DNA from: Pedobacter sp. HDW13
GTDB lineage: Bacteria; Bacteroidota; Bacteroidia; Sphingobacteriales; Sphingobacteriaceae
NCBI RefSeq assembly: GCF_011303555.1
Contig: NZ_CP049868.1
Location: 1 to 64,000 of the forward strand
Length of the DNA stretch: 64,000 nt
Direction of reading: 5' to 3'
This document shows, one piece after another, positions 27,431 through 36,431 of the stretch. Below the pieces are notes generated by a model. It did no database searches. It worked only from the letters and a program-made list of their open reading frames with translations, and had not been told where the DNA came from. A program made the position numbers and the translations under genes. Position 1 is the stretch's first letter; each line of letters starts with the position of its first letter.

Positions 27431-28924
27431 TTATTGCTGGTTTTGAATAATGTTTGGATTTTCGGTTAAAACGAGCTGAGAAATTCGCATCACCACTTTG
27501 GCATCAGTTGGGTTAACAGTTAATGGTGGCGAATTAAAGGAACTATAATTCCGCACCATCGGAAGGCCATTTCTAAAGTAATCGTAACTGTTATGTCCTT
27601 CGAAAGCCAGCTCTAATCTTCGCTCTAATAAAATAGCATCAAACAGGGCCTGACCTGATAAACCAACAAGGGCTGTTAATCCGGCACGGGTATGAATTAC
27701 ATTTAAATCGGCCAGTGCACCACCTGTGTCTCCCGCTTTTAGCCTCGCCTCTGCCCTGTTCAGGTAAACTTCTGCCAGCCTTAAATGATTAAAAGCAGCA
27801 TAGGAATAGTACACGCCGTTAACTCCATTGAAGAAACGATAACTGTATTTGTTGGTGCTTAATACATCGGTAGTATTGCCTGGATAGAGATCTGTAAAGT
27901 AAAAATTCTTTCTCAAATCGGTAGCAGCCAGTTTACCCAACAAATCAGGCGAAGGTTTAATCTGCCCGGTTGTATAAAGCCCTACGTAAGTTCCCTGAGG
28001 CTGCATTAACAAAATTGGCAGATTAGAGGTACTGGCTTCGTGGTTAATTGCCCAAATGGTTTCGGTATTTAGCTGATTACTTGCTGCATAGTAATTGGAA
28101 TATGCTGTACCTTGCAGTAAGCGATAACCTCCGTTTAGGATAACAGAATCGGCTGCTTGCGCAGATAGCCTGGCGTAATTGGCATTTGGCTGATCAAAAG
28201 TACCACTCATATAAAGGTATACCCTCGAGAGCAAGGCAAATGCACCATATTTAGAAGCAAAACTATTTACACCTTTTGATTTAAAGGTAGCAATAGACTG
28301 GTTTAAATCTGCAATCACCTGATCGTAAGAGGCCTGCACTGAAGCTCTTGCCGGCGGTGTTGCAGTCAGATCTAGAGGCGCTGTAATAATCGGAATGCCT
28401 AAATTGGTAGCCGGACTCTGGTAATATGGCCGGCCGTAAACACGGAGCAGGTTAAAATTGATAAAAGCTCTTAAAAACAGGTTTTCTGCCTTTGCCTGTA
28501 AAATCACATTATTGGTTTCGGTAGCCGATACGTTTTTAAGGACTACATTTACTCCCAGTAGCGCTTTATAAGAGGCAAACCAAAAGGCATCAGACAGGCC
28601 AAAATCTTTAGATTCGGAGTTATTGTATTTAAAAGCATCCGTGTTTTGTAAATCGGCAGCGCTACTGGTAGAAGTAACATCAATAACCTTTACGTTGTTA
28701 CCACGATATTCGCTAATATTAAACCAGGGCGTTTCATAGCTTGTGTATAAGGCTGTATAATTGCCAATGGTAGCTTTTGTATAGCCATTAGGCGATCCAA
28801 ACTGCTGATTTTCGAAGTTTACATTATGGGGAGCAAGACTATCTAACTGCTTTTTGCAGGCAGATAGAGTACCTATCATTAGCAATACCCCAATACATCC
28901 TATATTAAATATTTTTGTTTTCAT
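27431..28924 (-). CDS. SusD/RagB-family outer-membrane lipoprotein
   Basis: The 497-residue protein has a lipobox in LMIGTLSACKK (Cys23) and the SusD layout: an N-terminal half with TPR-like helices (FWFASYKALLGVNVVLKNV, LFLRAFINFNLLRVYGRPYY) and the C-terminal signature RLAEVYLNRAEARLKAGD followed by LLERRLELAFEGHNSYDYFR. SusD proteins sit on the outer leaflet and hand ligands to the paired TonB channel. It begins 33 bases after the SusC-type gene. The ligand cannot be told from sequence, and no glycosidase is in the operon. Confidence 0.95.
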   Translation of the reverse strand: MKTKIFNIGCIGVLLMIGTLSACKKQLDSLAPHNVNFENQQFGSPNGYTKATIGNYTALYTSYETPWFNISEYRGNNVKVIDVTSTSSAADLQNTDAFKYNNSESKDFGLSDAFWFASYKALLGVNVVLKNVSATETNNVILQAKAENLFLRAFINFNLLRVYGRPYYQSPATNLGIPIITAPLDLTATPPARASVQASYDQVIADLNQSIATFKSKGVNSFASKYGAFALLSRVYLYMSGTFDQPNANYARLSAQAADSVILNGGYRLLQGTAYSNYYAASNQLNTETIWAINHEASTSNLPILLMQPQGTYVGLYTTGQIKPSPDLLGKLAATDLRKNFYFTDLYPGNTTDVLSTNKYSYRFFNGVNGVYYSYAAFNHLRLAEVYLNRAEARLKAGDTGGALADLNVIHTRAGLTALVGLSGQALFDAILLERRLELAFEGHNSYDYFRNGLPMVRNYSSFNSPPLTVNPTDAKVVMRISQLVLTENPNIIQNQQ

Positions 28925-28957
28925 TGTATTGTGCTTAAGTTAATATGGAATCAATAA

Positions 28958-31900
28958 TTAAAACCCGGCGGTTAAACCCACAACAAACCTTCTGGGCATA
29001 CCACTGGCCACGCCTGTACCGCTGTAGGCATTGGATGTGCCGCCAATAGTTGCTCCTTCGGGGTCTGATGCAAACAAATCTTTTGATTTAATTACAAATA
29101 CATTATCCATACTTGCATAAACGTTAAGCGAAGCGAGGTGTATTTTCTTTAAAGCCAAAGCAGGTACATCATAGCCGAAGCGAACGTTACGCAAACGGGC
29201 ATAGCTGGCATCTACATAGAGCAGAGAGGAATTGATGTTAATACCGCCACGTTGACTGAAAGCCAGATCGTAGAAGTTTGGATAATTGGCATCGGTATCG
29301 CCAGGCCCCTGCCAAAAACGAATGGCACTATTGGGTTGCGGAATATTAAAGCCTGCCTGCCAGGCTGTAGGGTCAACAAAGCTTCTTACAGCATTGTTCA
29401 TGATTTTGTTTCCGTAAGAGAAATTGAACAAAAGACTCAGATTAAAATTCTTGTAGCGAAAATTGTTGGTCCAGCCACCAAAAAATTTAGGGGTTGCCGA
29501 ACCGATATTCTGAAAACCACGTAAACGATCGGCCTTAACAAGCGCAATACTATCTACAATCTGTATTTGCCCATTAGCCAACAAACGTTCAAACTGTGGC
29601 CGTCCATTTGCCGGGTTTACGCCAACATATTTAATGGCTTTTAAGGTGTTAATGTCATCGCCAATATAGCGGTAGTAAGATCCACTGTAACCATCAATTA
29701 GCGAATCGCCTTTAATGGAAACCAGTTTATTTTTATTAAAACTGATATTGAAATTCATGGACCAGCTGAAATCTTTTGAACGGATATTCTCTGTATTCAA
29801 CTGTAAATCGATCCCTCTGTTTCTGATTTCGCCTACGTTACGGTATTGCGAGCTAAAGCCCACATAACTCGGCAATGGCACATTCTGAAGCAGGTTTTTA
29901 CTGTCTTTATTGTAGAAATCGATACTTAAATTAACTCTTTTAAATAATCCGATATCCAATCCTAAATTGGTCGCATAGGTAGTTTCCCAGGTAATATTAT
30001 CATTTCCTAAGCGGTTAATAGTAGAGCCCGAAGTAGTAGTGGTATTGTAAAATACCGCATCGCTGTAAGTGGTAAAATTCAGGTAGTCGGCTCCTGCTTC
30101 TCTTCCCGATGTACCATAAGAGGCCCGCAGCTTCAGATTGCTGATCACTTTGGCACCCCGCATAAATTCTTCGCCACTAATTAACCAGCCCCCGCTTACT
30201 GCGTAAAAAGTACCATTGCGGTTGTTAATCCCAAAATTAGTAGATCCATCTCTCCTGATAGAGGCTGAAGCAAAATAACGCGATTTATAGCTATCATTAA
30301 TTTCACTAAAAACCGAGAAAGAAGCTTTATCTATTGGTGCTGTTGATGAAGGGATTGCCGGTGTACCGGTTAACTTATTAATCCAGGTACCATAGGTTAA
30401 AAATGCGCCCAAATTACGTTCGCCGGGATATGGGCTATTGTAAGCCGATATCGATACATTTTCGGAATGGGTACGCGAATATTCCTGACCAATAATTGCC
30501 GAAAGCTGGTGATCTCCTAAAGTCTTGTTAAAATTAATTAAGTTCGAAGTTAAGAAATACGTGCTCTTGGTATCGTTAAGGGTTAAGGCTCCATTCACAT
30601 AAATCCGATTAGATGCAGCTCCATCATACCTTCCTCTATAAGTCCGCGGATCTTTATAACCGTTTACGCTGTTGTTATTATAATTGATAGAGTTAGCAGA
30701 TTGTACTGATAACCACGGTGTAATGGCATATTTTAAAATACCTGTTCCCAATAAATTTAAGCGGCTTGTTTTTACCGTATTGTACTCATGTGAGTATAAT
30801 GGATTATCGTAATACTGTGTTAAACGCGCACCTGTTGCCCTATAGGTATAATTAGAAATCGAATCGGCCAAAGCGCCATTGGCATAATTTGGCGAAACCC
30901 AGGGCTGAAACAGATAATACTGACTTTCGCTATTGGTTGAAGTATAATTATCTAAGATGGCATTGGTATTTAAACTGAAAGTAAGTTTATCTGTAATCTT
31001 TTGATCGACATTAACCCGGAGAGATTTACGGTTTACTCCATCATCCAGCAGGGTGCCATCCTGTTTATTCCAGTTTAACGCAGTGTAGAATTTAGTTTTA
31101 TCGGTTCCGCTGGAAACAGAGAGATTAATATCGCGCTGATTACCATCCGTAAAAAAGGCCTTGTTATCCCATTCGGTATCTACAGCCAAATCTGCATCAG
31201 AAAAAATGCGGGTGGTATTAAAATACTGATTAAAGGTGGGATAGGTGGTTCTTAAAGATGCCGTGCCATTATACAATGCTTGCATGTATTTGGTAATATG
31301 GGTAGTAGCTTCTGCGGTATTCATAAACCGGATGGCACGGTTATTTTGTACCTTTCCGTAATTCACCCCAAAATTTATTTTCGTTTTGCCAACATTACCG
31401 CGCTTGGTTACCACCACAATTACCCCCTGCGCTGCCCTCGAACCATAAATTGCGGTAGAGGCAGCATCTCTTAAAATGTTGATGCTTTCAATATCCTGGG
31501 GATCAATAATATCCTGCAGGTTTGCAGCATTGGTAATTACCCCATCTATCACAATAAGCGGGCCGTAGTTAGTATTAGAAGCATCATTAAAGCTGCTCTG
31601 CCCACGTAAAACCACCTGACCGCGGTTGGCTACACTACCACCTTGTTCTACAATGTATAAGCCTGCTGCTACACCTTTCAACATGGCCAACCCGTTTACT
31701 GTTGATACGCCATTACGCAATGTTTCACCGCTAATGCTCTGCACACTGCCGGTAAGTTCTGATGCTTTTTTCTGGGTATAACCAGTTACAACTACCTGTT
31801 CCAGGTTAGAAACATCTGGCTGCATAACAACTGTCATGTTGTTTCTGGCATTAAGCTCTCTGGTGGCATAGCCTACGTACGAGAAAACAAGTACAACATC

Positions 31901-32431
31901 TTCGTTTTCTACATTAATGGCAAAGGTACCTTCGCTATTGGTATAAACAGCTTTTCCACCATTTTTGGTTTTAATGCTCACACTGCTCATGGGTAATCCT
32001 TTTTCGTCTACCACCTTCCCTCTAATTTCGATAGCACTGATGCGATTGATGAGCCGGTCTAAAAAATCAAGCTCTTTTTTCTTAATCACAATGGTTTTAT
32101 CGCTAATAGAGTAAGTAAGGTCTTGCCCTTTAAAAATTTCTTCCAATGCGGCATCCAGTGTTACATTAGACAGTTTTAAACTTACGTTTTTGGCTTTTGG
32201 CAAAATTTCATCGCCATAAAGTACATCGTAACCAGAGAGTTGCTTTATTTTCTTAAGTGTTTCAATTAAAGAAACGTTTTTTTGGGAGAGCGTTATACTT
32301 TGGCCAAATGTGCTGGCACTTACCTGCATACAGATGGCTAAAACCAGAAAAGTAGTTATTTTCATAGCCATGAAAATTTTAGGGCGCAGCCGGTTAAACG
32401 GCACACCTAGGTTAAAAGTAGATTTATTCAT
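28958..32431 (-). CDS. SusC/RagA-family TonB-linked outer-membrane transporter with STN domain
   Basis: The 1157-residue protein has an N-terminal signal region (a long basic lead, then a hydrophobic stretch ending near STFGQ). An STN secretin/TonB short domain follows at about 50-120 (ETLKKIKQLSGYDVLYGDE). A carboxypeptidase-like regulatory domain is at 135-215 (RGKVVDEKGLPMSSVSIKT), then the TonB plug (LEQVVVTGYTQKKASELTGS, LIVIDGVI) and the barrel, ending in VVGLTAGF. The STN domain is the part that talks to a FecR anti-sigma factor, which fits the sigma/FecR genes directly upstream. It pairs with the SusD-like gene for energy-driven uptake of an oligomeric ligand. Confidence 0.96.
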   Translation of the reverse strand: MNKSTFNLGVPFNRLRPKIFMAMKITTFLVLAICMQVSASTFGQSITLSQKNVSLIETLKKIKQLSGYDVLYGDEILPKAKNVSLKLSNVTLDAALEEIFKGQDLTYSISDKTIVIKKKELDFLDRLINRISAIEIRGKVVDEKGLPMSSVSIKTKNGGKAVYTNSEGTFAINVENEDVVLVFSYVGYATRELNARNNMTVVMQPDVSNLEQVVVTGYTQKKASELTGSVQSISGETLRNGVSTVNGLAMLKGVAAGLYIVEQGGSVANRGQVVLRGQSSFNDASNTNYGPLIVIDGVITNAANLQDIIDPQDIESINILRDAASTAIYGSRAAQGVIVVVTKRGNVGKTKINFGVNYGKVQNNRAIRFMNTAEATTHITKYMQALYNGTASLRTTYPTFNQYFNTTRIFSDADLAVDTEWDNKAFFTDGNQRDINLSVSSGTDKTKFYTALNWNKQDGTLLDDGVNRKSLRVNVDQKITDKLTFSLNTNAILDNYTSTNSESQYYLFQPWVSPNYANGALADSISNYTYRATGARLTQYYDNPLYSHEYNTVKTSRLNLLGTGILKYAITPWLSVQSANSINYNNNSVNGYKDPRTYRGRYDGAASNRIYVNGALTLNDTKSTYFLTSNLINFNKTLGDHQLSAIIGQEYSRTHSENVSISAYNSPYPGERNLGAFLTYGTWINKLTGTPAIPSSTAPIDKASFSVFSEINDSYKSRYFASASIRRDGSTNFGINNRNGTFYAVSGGWLISGEEFMRGAKVISNLKLRASYGTSGREAGADYLNFTTYSDAVFYNTTTTSGSTINRLGNDNITWETTYATNLGLDIGLFKRVNLSIDFYNKDSKNLLQNVPLPSYVGFSSQYRNVGEIRNRGIDLQLNTENIRSKDFSWSMNFNISFNKNKLVSIKGDSLIDGYSGSYYRYIGDDINTLKAIKYVGVNPANGRPQFERLLANGQIQIVDSIALVKADRLRGFQNIGSATPKFFGGWTNNFRYKNFNLSLLFNFSYGNKIMNNAVRSFVDPTAWQAGFNIPQPNSAIRFWQGPGDTDANYPNFYDLAFSQRGGININSSLLYVDASYARLRNVRFGYDVPALALKKIHLASLNVYASMDNVFVIKSKDLFASDPEGATIGGTSNAYSGTGVASGMPRRFVVGLTAGF

Positions 32432-32521
32432 ACTTTTGTAGGGTTTGGGTTTAGGTTCAAGATTGATATTCAGTCGGTCTTTTCGGGATTATTTCCCGTT
32501 CAGGATGGTACCCAGGCATTT

Positions 32522-32549
32522 GCGTAGAGGGGCTAGAACACCTCTACGC
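32522..32549. promoter_or_regulatory. Stable hairpin between the anti-sigma and SusC genes
   Basis: GCGTAGAGG at 32522-32530 pairs perfectly with CCTCTACGC at 32541-32549 over a 10-base loop. GGTACC occurs on both sides (about 32504-32509 and 32555-32560), which could extend the structure. There is no T-run on either strand, so a simple terminator is unlikely; attenuation, mRNA stability or a protein site are all possible. Confidence 0.5.
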
Positions 32550-32655
32550 TTTATGGTACCTCTCCTATAAGCTGAGTCAGCTCTTTGGTTGTAGATTTTT
32601 CTTCATCTGTTTGGTTTAGTTTAGTTTATGGTTCTAATTAATTGATTATAATTTG

Positions 32656-33786
32656 CTAGGCTTTTGATACGATAATATTTTTGCCCTGTATCGTAAATTT
32701 CAATAAGCCTGTTTTTTCCAGTTTATCAAGCAACATGGTTATATCTGCAAAGCGCGAAACAGAGCCGCTTACTTTTACGTGTTTAACATCATCCTGATAA
32801 ACAACATCTACGTTGTACCACCTGGATACTTCACGCATAACGGTTTCTATATCTTCGCTATGGAAACTGAATTTGTTATCTTTCCAATATATTGCCTCTT
32901 CGGGGTTCACTGTTTCTACCCGAATTATACCGTTGCTTAATACGGCCTGCTCTCCCGGAACCAGCACCTTATACTGATTTGCTTGTTCGGCAATCGGAGA
33001 AACTTTTACGCTACCTTCAAGCAGTGTTGTTTTTGTAGCGGGTTCATCGTTATAGCTATTAATGTTAAAATGTGTACCCAGTACTTCTACCTTTTGATTT
33101 CCGCTAAAAACTTCAAATGGATGCTTCTTGTTTTTCGCAACCTCAAAATAAGCCTCTCCAACTAATTTAATCTTCCTTCGGGCAGTGTGGTTCAAGCCTG
33201 TAGAATAAGTAATGGATGATGATGCATTGAGGTAAACCAACGATCCATCTGGTAGCACCACACTGTATTGCTGTCCTTTTGCTGTCGATAAGGTGTTGTA
33301 AACGCTGGTATCGGCCGCGTTTCCTATAATGTTATACATCAACTTCCCATCTGCTGTTTTGGTTATCCGTACACCATGTTCGGTTATGGCATTGTTATTT
33401 AAAGTATTTGACAGCATAATTTTTTTGCCATTAGCTAAAATAAGTGTTGCCGTTTGCTCGCCAGGCTTAATAGTATTGCTAGTAGCTCCGATACTGCTCT
33501 GCTGCAAATACATTTTATAAAAAAACAATCCTCCAAGTGCGGCTACAAATGCTGCCGCCGCCCAATACCTGAAACGGAAATTAGCCACGTGTACAACCTT
33601 AGTACCTGGTGCTTCTGCTGCAATCACATTCCACATCTCCTTTTCTACCTGTTCAAAATCTTCATCTCCTAACTTTATATCTTCCGTTTCATGTAAATGA
33701 TGAAACCAGTTTTGTAGTATTAATATTTCTGCGTCGGAGCATTGCCCGGTTTTATATTTCGCTAATAGTTTTTCGGCGTTATTCAT
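32656..33786 (-). CDS. FecR-family anti-sigma factor
   Basis: The 376-residue membrane protein has a cytoplasmic sigma-binding N-terminus of about 70 residues (AEKLLAKYKTGQCSDAE). One membrane span follows at about 70-92 (YWAAAAFVAALGGLFFYKMY). The periplasmic FecR domain has LPDGSLVYLNASSSITYSTG and LVGEAYFEVAKNKKHPFEVF. A DUF4974-type C-terminus of the STN-like fold ends it. It should hold the ECF sigma factor until the STN domain of the SusC protein signals that substrate is present. It lies between the sigma gene and the SusC gene on the same strand. Confidence 0.94.
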   Translation of the reverse strand: MNNAEKLLAKYKTGQCSDAEILILQNWFHHLHETEDIKLGDEDFEQVEKEMWNVIAAEAPGTKVVHVANFRFRYWAAAAFVAALGGLFFYKMYLQQSSIGATSNTIKPGEQTATLILANGKKIMLSNTLNNNAITEHGVRITKTADGKLMYNIIGNAADTSVYNTLSTAKGQQYSVVLPDGSLVYLNASSSITYSTGLNHTARRKIKLVGEAYFEVAKNKKHPFEVFSGNQKVEVLGTHFNINSYNDEPATKTTLLEGSVKVSPIAEQANQYKVLVPGEQAVLSNGIIRVETVNPEEAIYWKDNKFSFHSEDIETVMREVSRWYNVDVVYQDDVKHVKVSGSVSRFADITMLLDKLEKTGLLKFTIQGKNIIVSKA

Positions 33787-33936
33787 GGTGGTTTGTTTTG
33801 GCGCTAATTATATCCATGACAGTTAAGGGAAGCTATACAGTGACAAGGTTTTTATTTTTTTCTAACAAAAACACCAACTCAAACACAAAACACTGCATAT
33901 CAACACATTAAACACAAACAAGAAATAGAATAAATT

Positions 33937-34512
33937 TTAGTAAAAGAAGCCTAACAGGATAAAAAGAGGGCCTAATTTGTCTCTCATAGTTTTCAGTGCC
34001 CTTTTCATTTGGGTATTTACGGTATCCTCTGAGATATTCATCTCGGCTGCGATTTCTTTATAAGTTTTATGTTCTTTACGGCTTAACAAAAATACCTGGC
34101 GCATTTTAGGAGGAAGCGCATTGATTTCGTTATCAATTAGTGCCGCAATTTCTTTTTCCCTGATCAGGTAATCGGTATCTGAGGCATGGGTACCCAGAAA
34201 ATCGTTTAAAGAATCGATGTATTTTTGTTCAATCTGCTGGTGTGCAAATATATTGAGTGCCCGGTTACGAACAGACTGATAAAGATATCCTGCTAATGAG
34301 CTATTAAATGACAGGTGCAGGTGGCGGTTCCATAGCTGAATAAATACTTCTTGCACCGCGTCTTTAGCTTCTTCCCTATTTCGAAGTTTTTTGTATGCAT
34401 ATAGAAACAACAGGCTATTGTAACGCTTATAAATTTCGATATAGGCCGGGCGATCTCCTTCTTTAAGAAGTGAGCAAAGCTCCTGATCACTATAATCCCT
34501 GTATATATCCAT
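33937..34512 (-). CDS. ECF RNA polymerase sigma factor, FecI-like
   Basis: The 191-residue protein is an ECF sigma factor of the Bacteroidota FecI-like group. Region 2 is at about 20-92 (YIEIYKRYNSLLFLYAYKKL, EEAKDAVQEVFIQLW). Region 4 is at 125-180 (INALPPKMRQVFLLSRKEHK, YKEIAAEMNISEDTVNTQM). The hydrophobic tail PLFILLGFFY is common in these proteins. It should direct transcription of the SusC/SusD/TlpA genes after release by the adjacent FecR protein. Its own promoter is the housekeeping type (34523-34553), so the regulator is probably always made at a low level. Confidence 0.95.
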   Translation of the reverse strand: MDIYRDYSDQELCSLLKEGDRPAYIEIYKRYNSLLFLYAYKKLRNREEAKDAVQEVFIQLWNRHLHLSFNSSLAGYLYQSVRNRALNIFAHQQIEQKYIDSLNDFLGTHASDTDYLIREKEIAALIDNEINALPPKMRQVFLLSRKEHKTYKEIAAEMNISEDTVNTQMKRALKTMRDKLGPLFILLGFFY

Positions 34513-34522
34513 GTTTCTCTTT

Positions 34523-34553
34523 CAAATTTATGTCTTAGAAACTACGAATACAA
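34523..34553 (-). promoter_or_regulatory. Housekeeping promoter of the ECF sigma gene
   Basis: The minus strand has TTG (34551-34553), then 20 bases, then TAAATTTG (34523-34530), a perfect TAnnTTTG. The start codon is 10 bases further on, so the transcript has almost no leader. Confidence 0.65.
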
Positions 34554-34621
34554 TAAAAAGCTAGCGAAATACCAAAAAAAACGGGCAAAAGGAAATATAT
34601 CCTTTAAACCAACAAATCATT

Positions 34622-36082
34622 TTATTTCTGCTTCAACATTTCATTGGAAGGTGCAAAGGTAACCTTCTGCCCTGTTGCCCTCAAAATAAAATCTGTAATG
34701 GGCGTAGGATTTGGTAAACTATGTGGGTGGTGGTTCACATTTGGTTTGTGGATTACCTTAATATCTCCACCGTTTTCGCGTACTATTTTTTCGAATGGTG
34801 TTGTATTTTCAGCAATTGGCACCACATTATCTACATCGCCAACTACATGCAACATCGGGAAGCCGAGCCGGGCAATTTTTGCGGCATTATCTATGGGGTT
34901 TTGATTAAAGCGATTGGCTTCTTCATCGTTTAGCTGGTAATCCTTTTTAAAAATTTCCCAATCGGTTTTACTCCCCGGGCCTTTACCCTTACCTCCGGGC
35001 CAGCTTTTTAAATCGAGAACAGGTGCATCTGCATAAATACAGGCCACTTTATCCGGATTGGCCAACGCCCAGTTGTACACATAAACACCGCCACGGCTCA
35101 TACCTTCTAAAGCTACTTTTTTATTCATTCCGCCCTGCCTCATCAGTGCATAAAACCTGTTCCACAATGTAATGGCTTCGGCATTGCCAAAAAGCTCGGC
35201 AACATCACAGTAAACAACATGAAAACCACGTTCGAGCAGCGAGACATCAGTTTGTGGTTCGTGACCCCAGAAACGTGCACGCCACACCCAGGGATGCCCT
35301 TTTGCCACTATTTTTGGTTTAACCACCTTACAATCGCGGCCATTAAACTTAAAACTGGCACACTCAAAACCATAAAAACTGGTGATGTTCTGCTCTGCTT
35401 TTATTTTAGTATAAATGTCGAAATTTTCTGTTCCCTTTTGTGTTATGGTTTCGTATAAACGTGATGCAATAATGGTTGCGCCTGCTGCTGATGGATGAAT
35501 TTTATCCGGAAACAGTTCTTCCTTATCTACAAACAGGGGGTGTAGATTAATGAGCACTAGTTTTTCGTCAAAAGCTACCTGCTGTATCATTGGAATAATG
35601 CGATTTACCAGCACACGATCTGAAATAGAACTGGTATCGGCATTAAATGTAGCTACCGGCGCAACTAAAATAATGCGTGGTTTACCAGGCAATTGCCTAA
35701 AACTGTTAATCATCGCTTTATACGTACTATCAAACTCCCCATATCTGTTTCTATACTGACCCTTACTGTCGTTGGTTCCTAATTTGATGAGCACAATATT
35801 GGGTTCGCTTTTTAAGGCATCGGCGTAGGCCTTTGTTTTCCAGTAACTGTTAGCGGTGTTTTTTAACAAGGTAGCGCCACTATGACCAAAATTCATGACC
35901 TGATAATTATTGCCCAACATGCTTTGCAGTTGTGCAGGGTAACTGCCTTTTTCGCGGTTAGCGAGCCCCATACCATAGGTAATACTGTTCCCAATACAGG
36001 CTACTTTAATTTTTTGTTGAGCGTTAAGGGAGAAAAAGATTCCCCATAGTATCAGGGTAAAAAAAATGTGCTTTATGCGCAT
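34622..36082 (-). CDS. Exported SGNH esterase fused to an alpha/beta hydrolase
   Basis: The 486-residue protein has a signal peptide ending near LNAQ. Residues 25-215 are an SGNH/GDSL hydrolase with the nucleophile Ser33 in GNSITYG, a Gly in the second block, GTND near 102 and the catalytic DKIHP near 193-197. Residues about 235-480 are a separate alpha/beta hydrolase with nucleophile elbow EGMSRGG and a final VNHHPHSLPNP segment supplying a His. Both halves look catalytically complete. Carbohydrate or acyl esterase activity in the periplasm is the likely role, such as removing two kinds of ester from a plant glycan. It is upstream of the sigma gene, on the same strand. Confidence 0.87.
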   Translation of the reverse strand: MRIKHIFFTLILWGIFFSLNAQQKIKVACIGNSITYGMGLANREKGSYPAQLQSMLGNNYQVMNFGHSGATLLKNTANSYWKTKAYADALKSEPNIVLIKLGTNDSKGQYRNRYGEFDSTYKAMINSFRQLPGKPRIILVAPVATFNADTSSISDRVLVNRIIPMIQQVAFDEKLVLINLHPLFVDKEELFPDKIHPSAAGATIIASRLYETITQKGTENFDIYTKIKAEQNITSFYGFECASFKFNGRDCKVVKPKIVAKGHPWVWRARFWGHEPQTDVSLLERGFHVVYCDVAELFGNAEAITLWNRFYALMRQGGMNKKVALEGMSRGGVYVYNWALANPDKVACIYADAPVLDLKSWPGGKGKGPGSKTDWEIFKKDYQLNDEEANRFNQNPIDNAAKIARLGFPMLHVVGDVDNVVPIAENTTPFEKIVRENGGDIKVIHKPNVNHHPHSLPNPTPITDFILRATGQKVTFAPSNEMLKQK

Positions 36083-36205
36083 AGCAGGGTTATTGGTATT
36101 TGTGGTTTTATTGCCTTTTTCTAATGTGATTTGACTTGCCGGAGTGAGCTTTTAATTAGCTAGTGTATAGATAAAGGTTGCATACACTGGAAATCTATCA
36201 CACTG

Positions 36206-36263
36206 AGCCTGTCAAAGCGTTGAAATGCTTCGTAAGGTATTAAGGCAGGTCCTTCGACAGGCT
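36206..36263. repeat. Inverted repeat AGCCTGTC/GACAGGCT
   Basis: The two 8-base arms are perfect and separated by 42 bases. The right arm is part of the CTTCGACAGGCT motif family also found at 15061 and 23839. Confidence 0.5.
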
Positions 36264-36289
36264 ATTATTGATAGATCCAATAGAAGAGT

Positions 36290-36419
36290 CGTCATTTCGA
36301 CTGAAGCCAGCAGGTTTTTCACCGATGGTGGAACGCCTGCCCTTACAGACGGGGAGAAATCTATAGAGACAGATTTCTCGACTACGCTGCACTTCGCTCG
36401 AAATGACGACTCCGCAAGG
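36290..36419 (+). repeat. Dispersed intergenic repeat, copy B
   Basis: It begins CGTCATTTCGACTGAAGCC and ends CGCTCGAAATGACG plus CCGCAAGG, and is clearly related to copies A (10429) and C (40504). The match with copy C extends outward past the element through AGAAGA and an ATTGATAGA/AATGACAGA stretch. Confidence 0.8.
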
Positions 36420-36431
36420 GATTACACAACC

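Larger units (their letters stand above)
36083..36431. other. Intergenic region with repeats, before the MFS gene end
   Basis: No gene is supported. It contains an inverted pair AGCCTGTC (36206-36213) and GACAGGCT (36256-36263), and copy B of the dispersed repeat (36290-36419). Confidence 0.6.
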
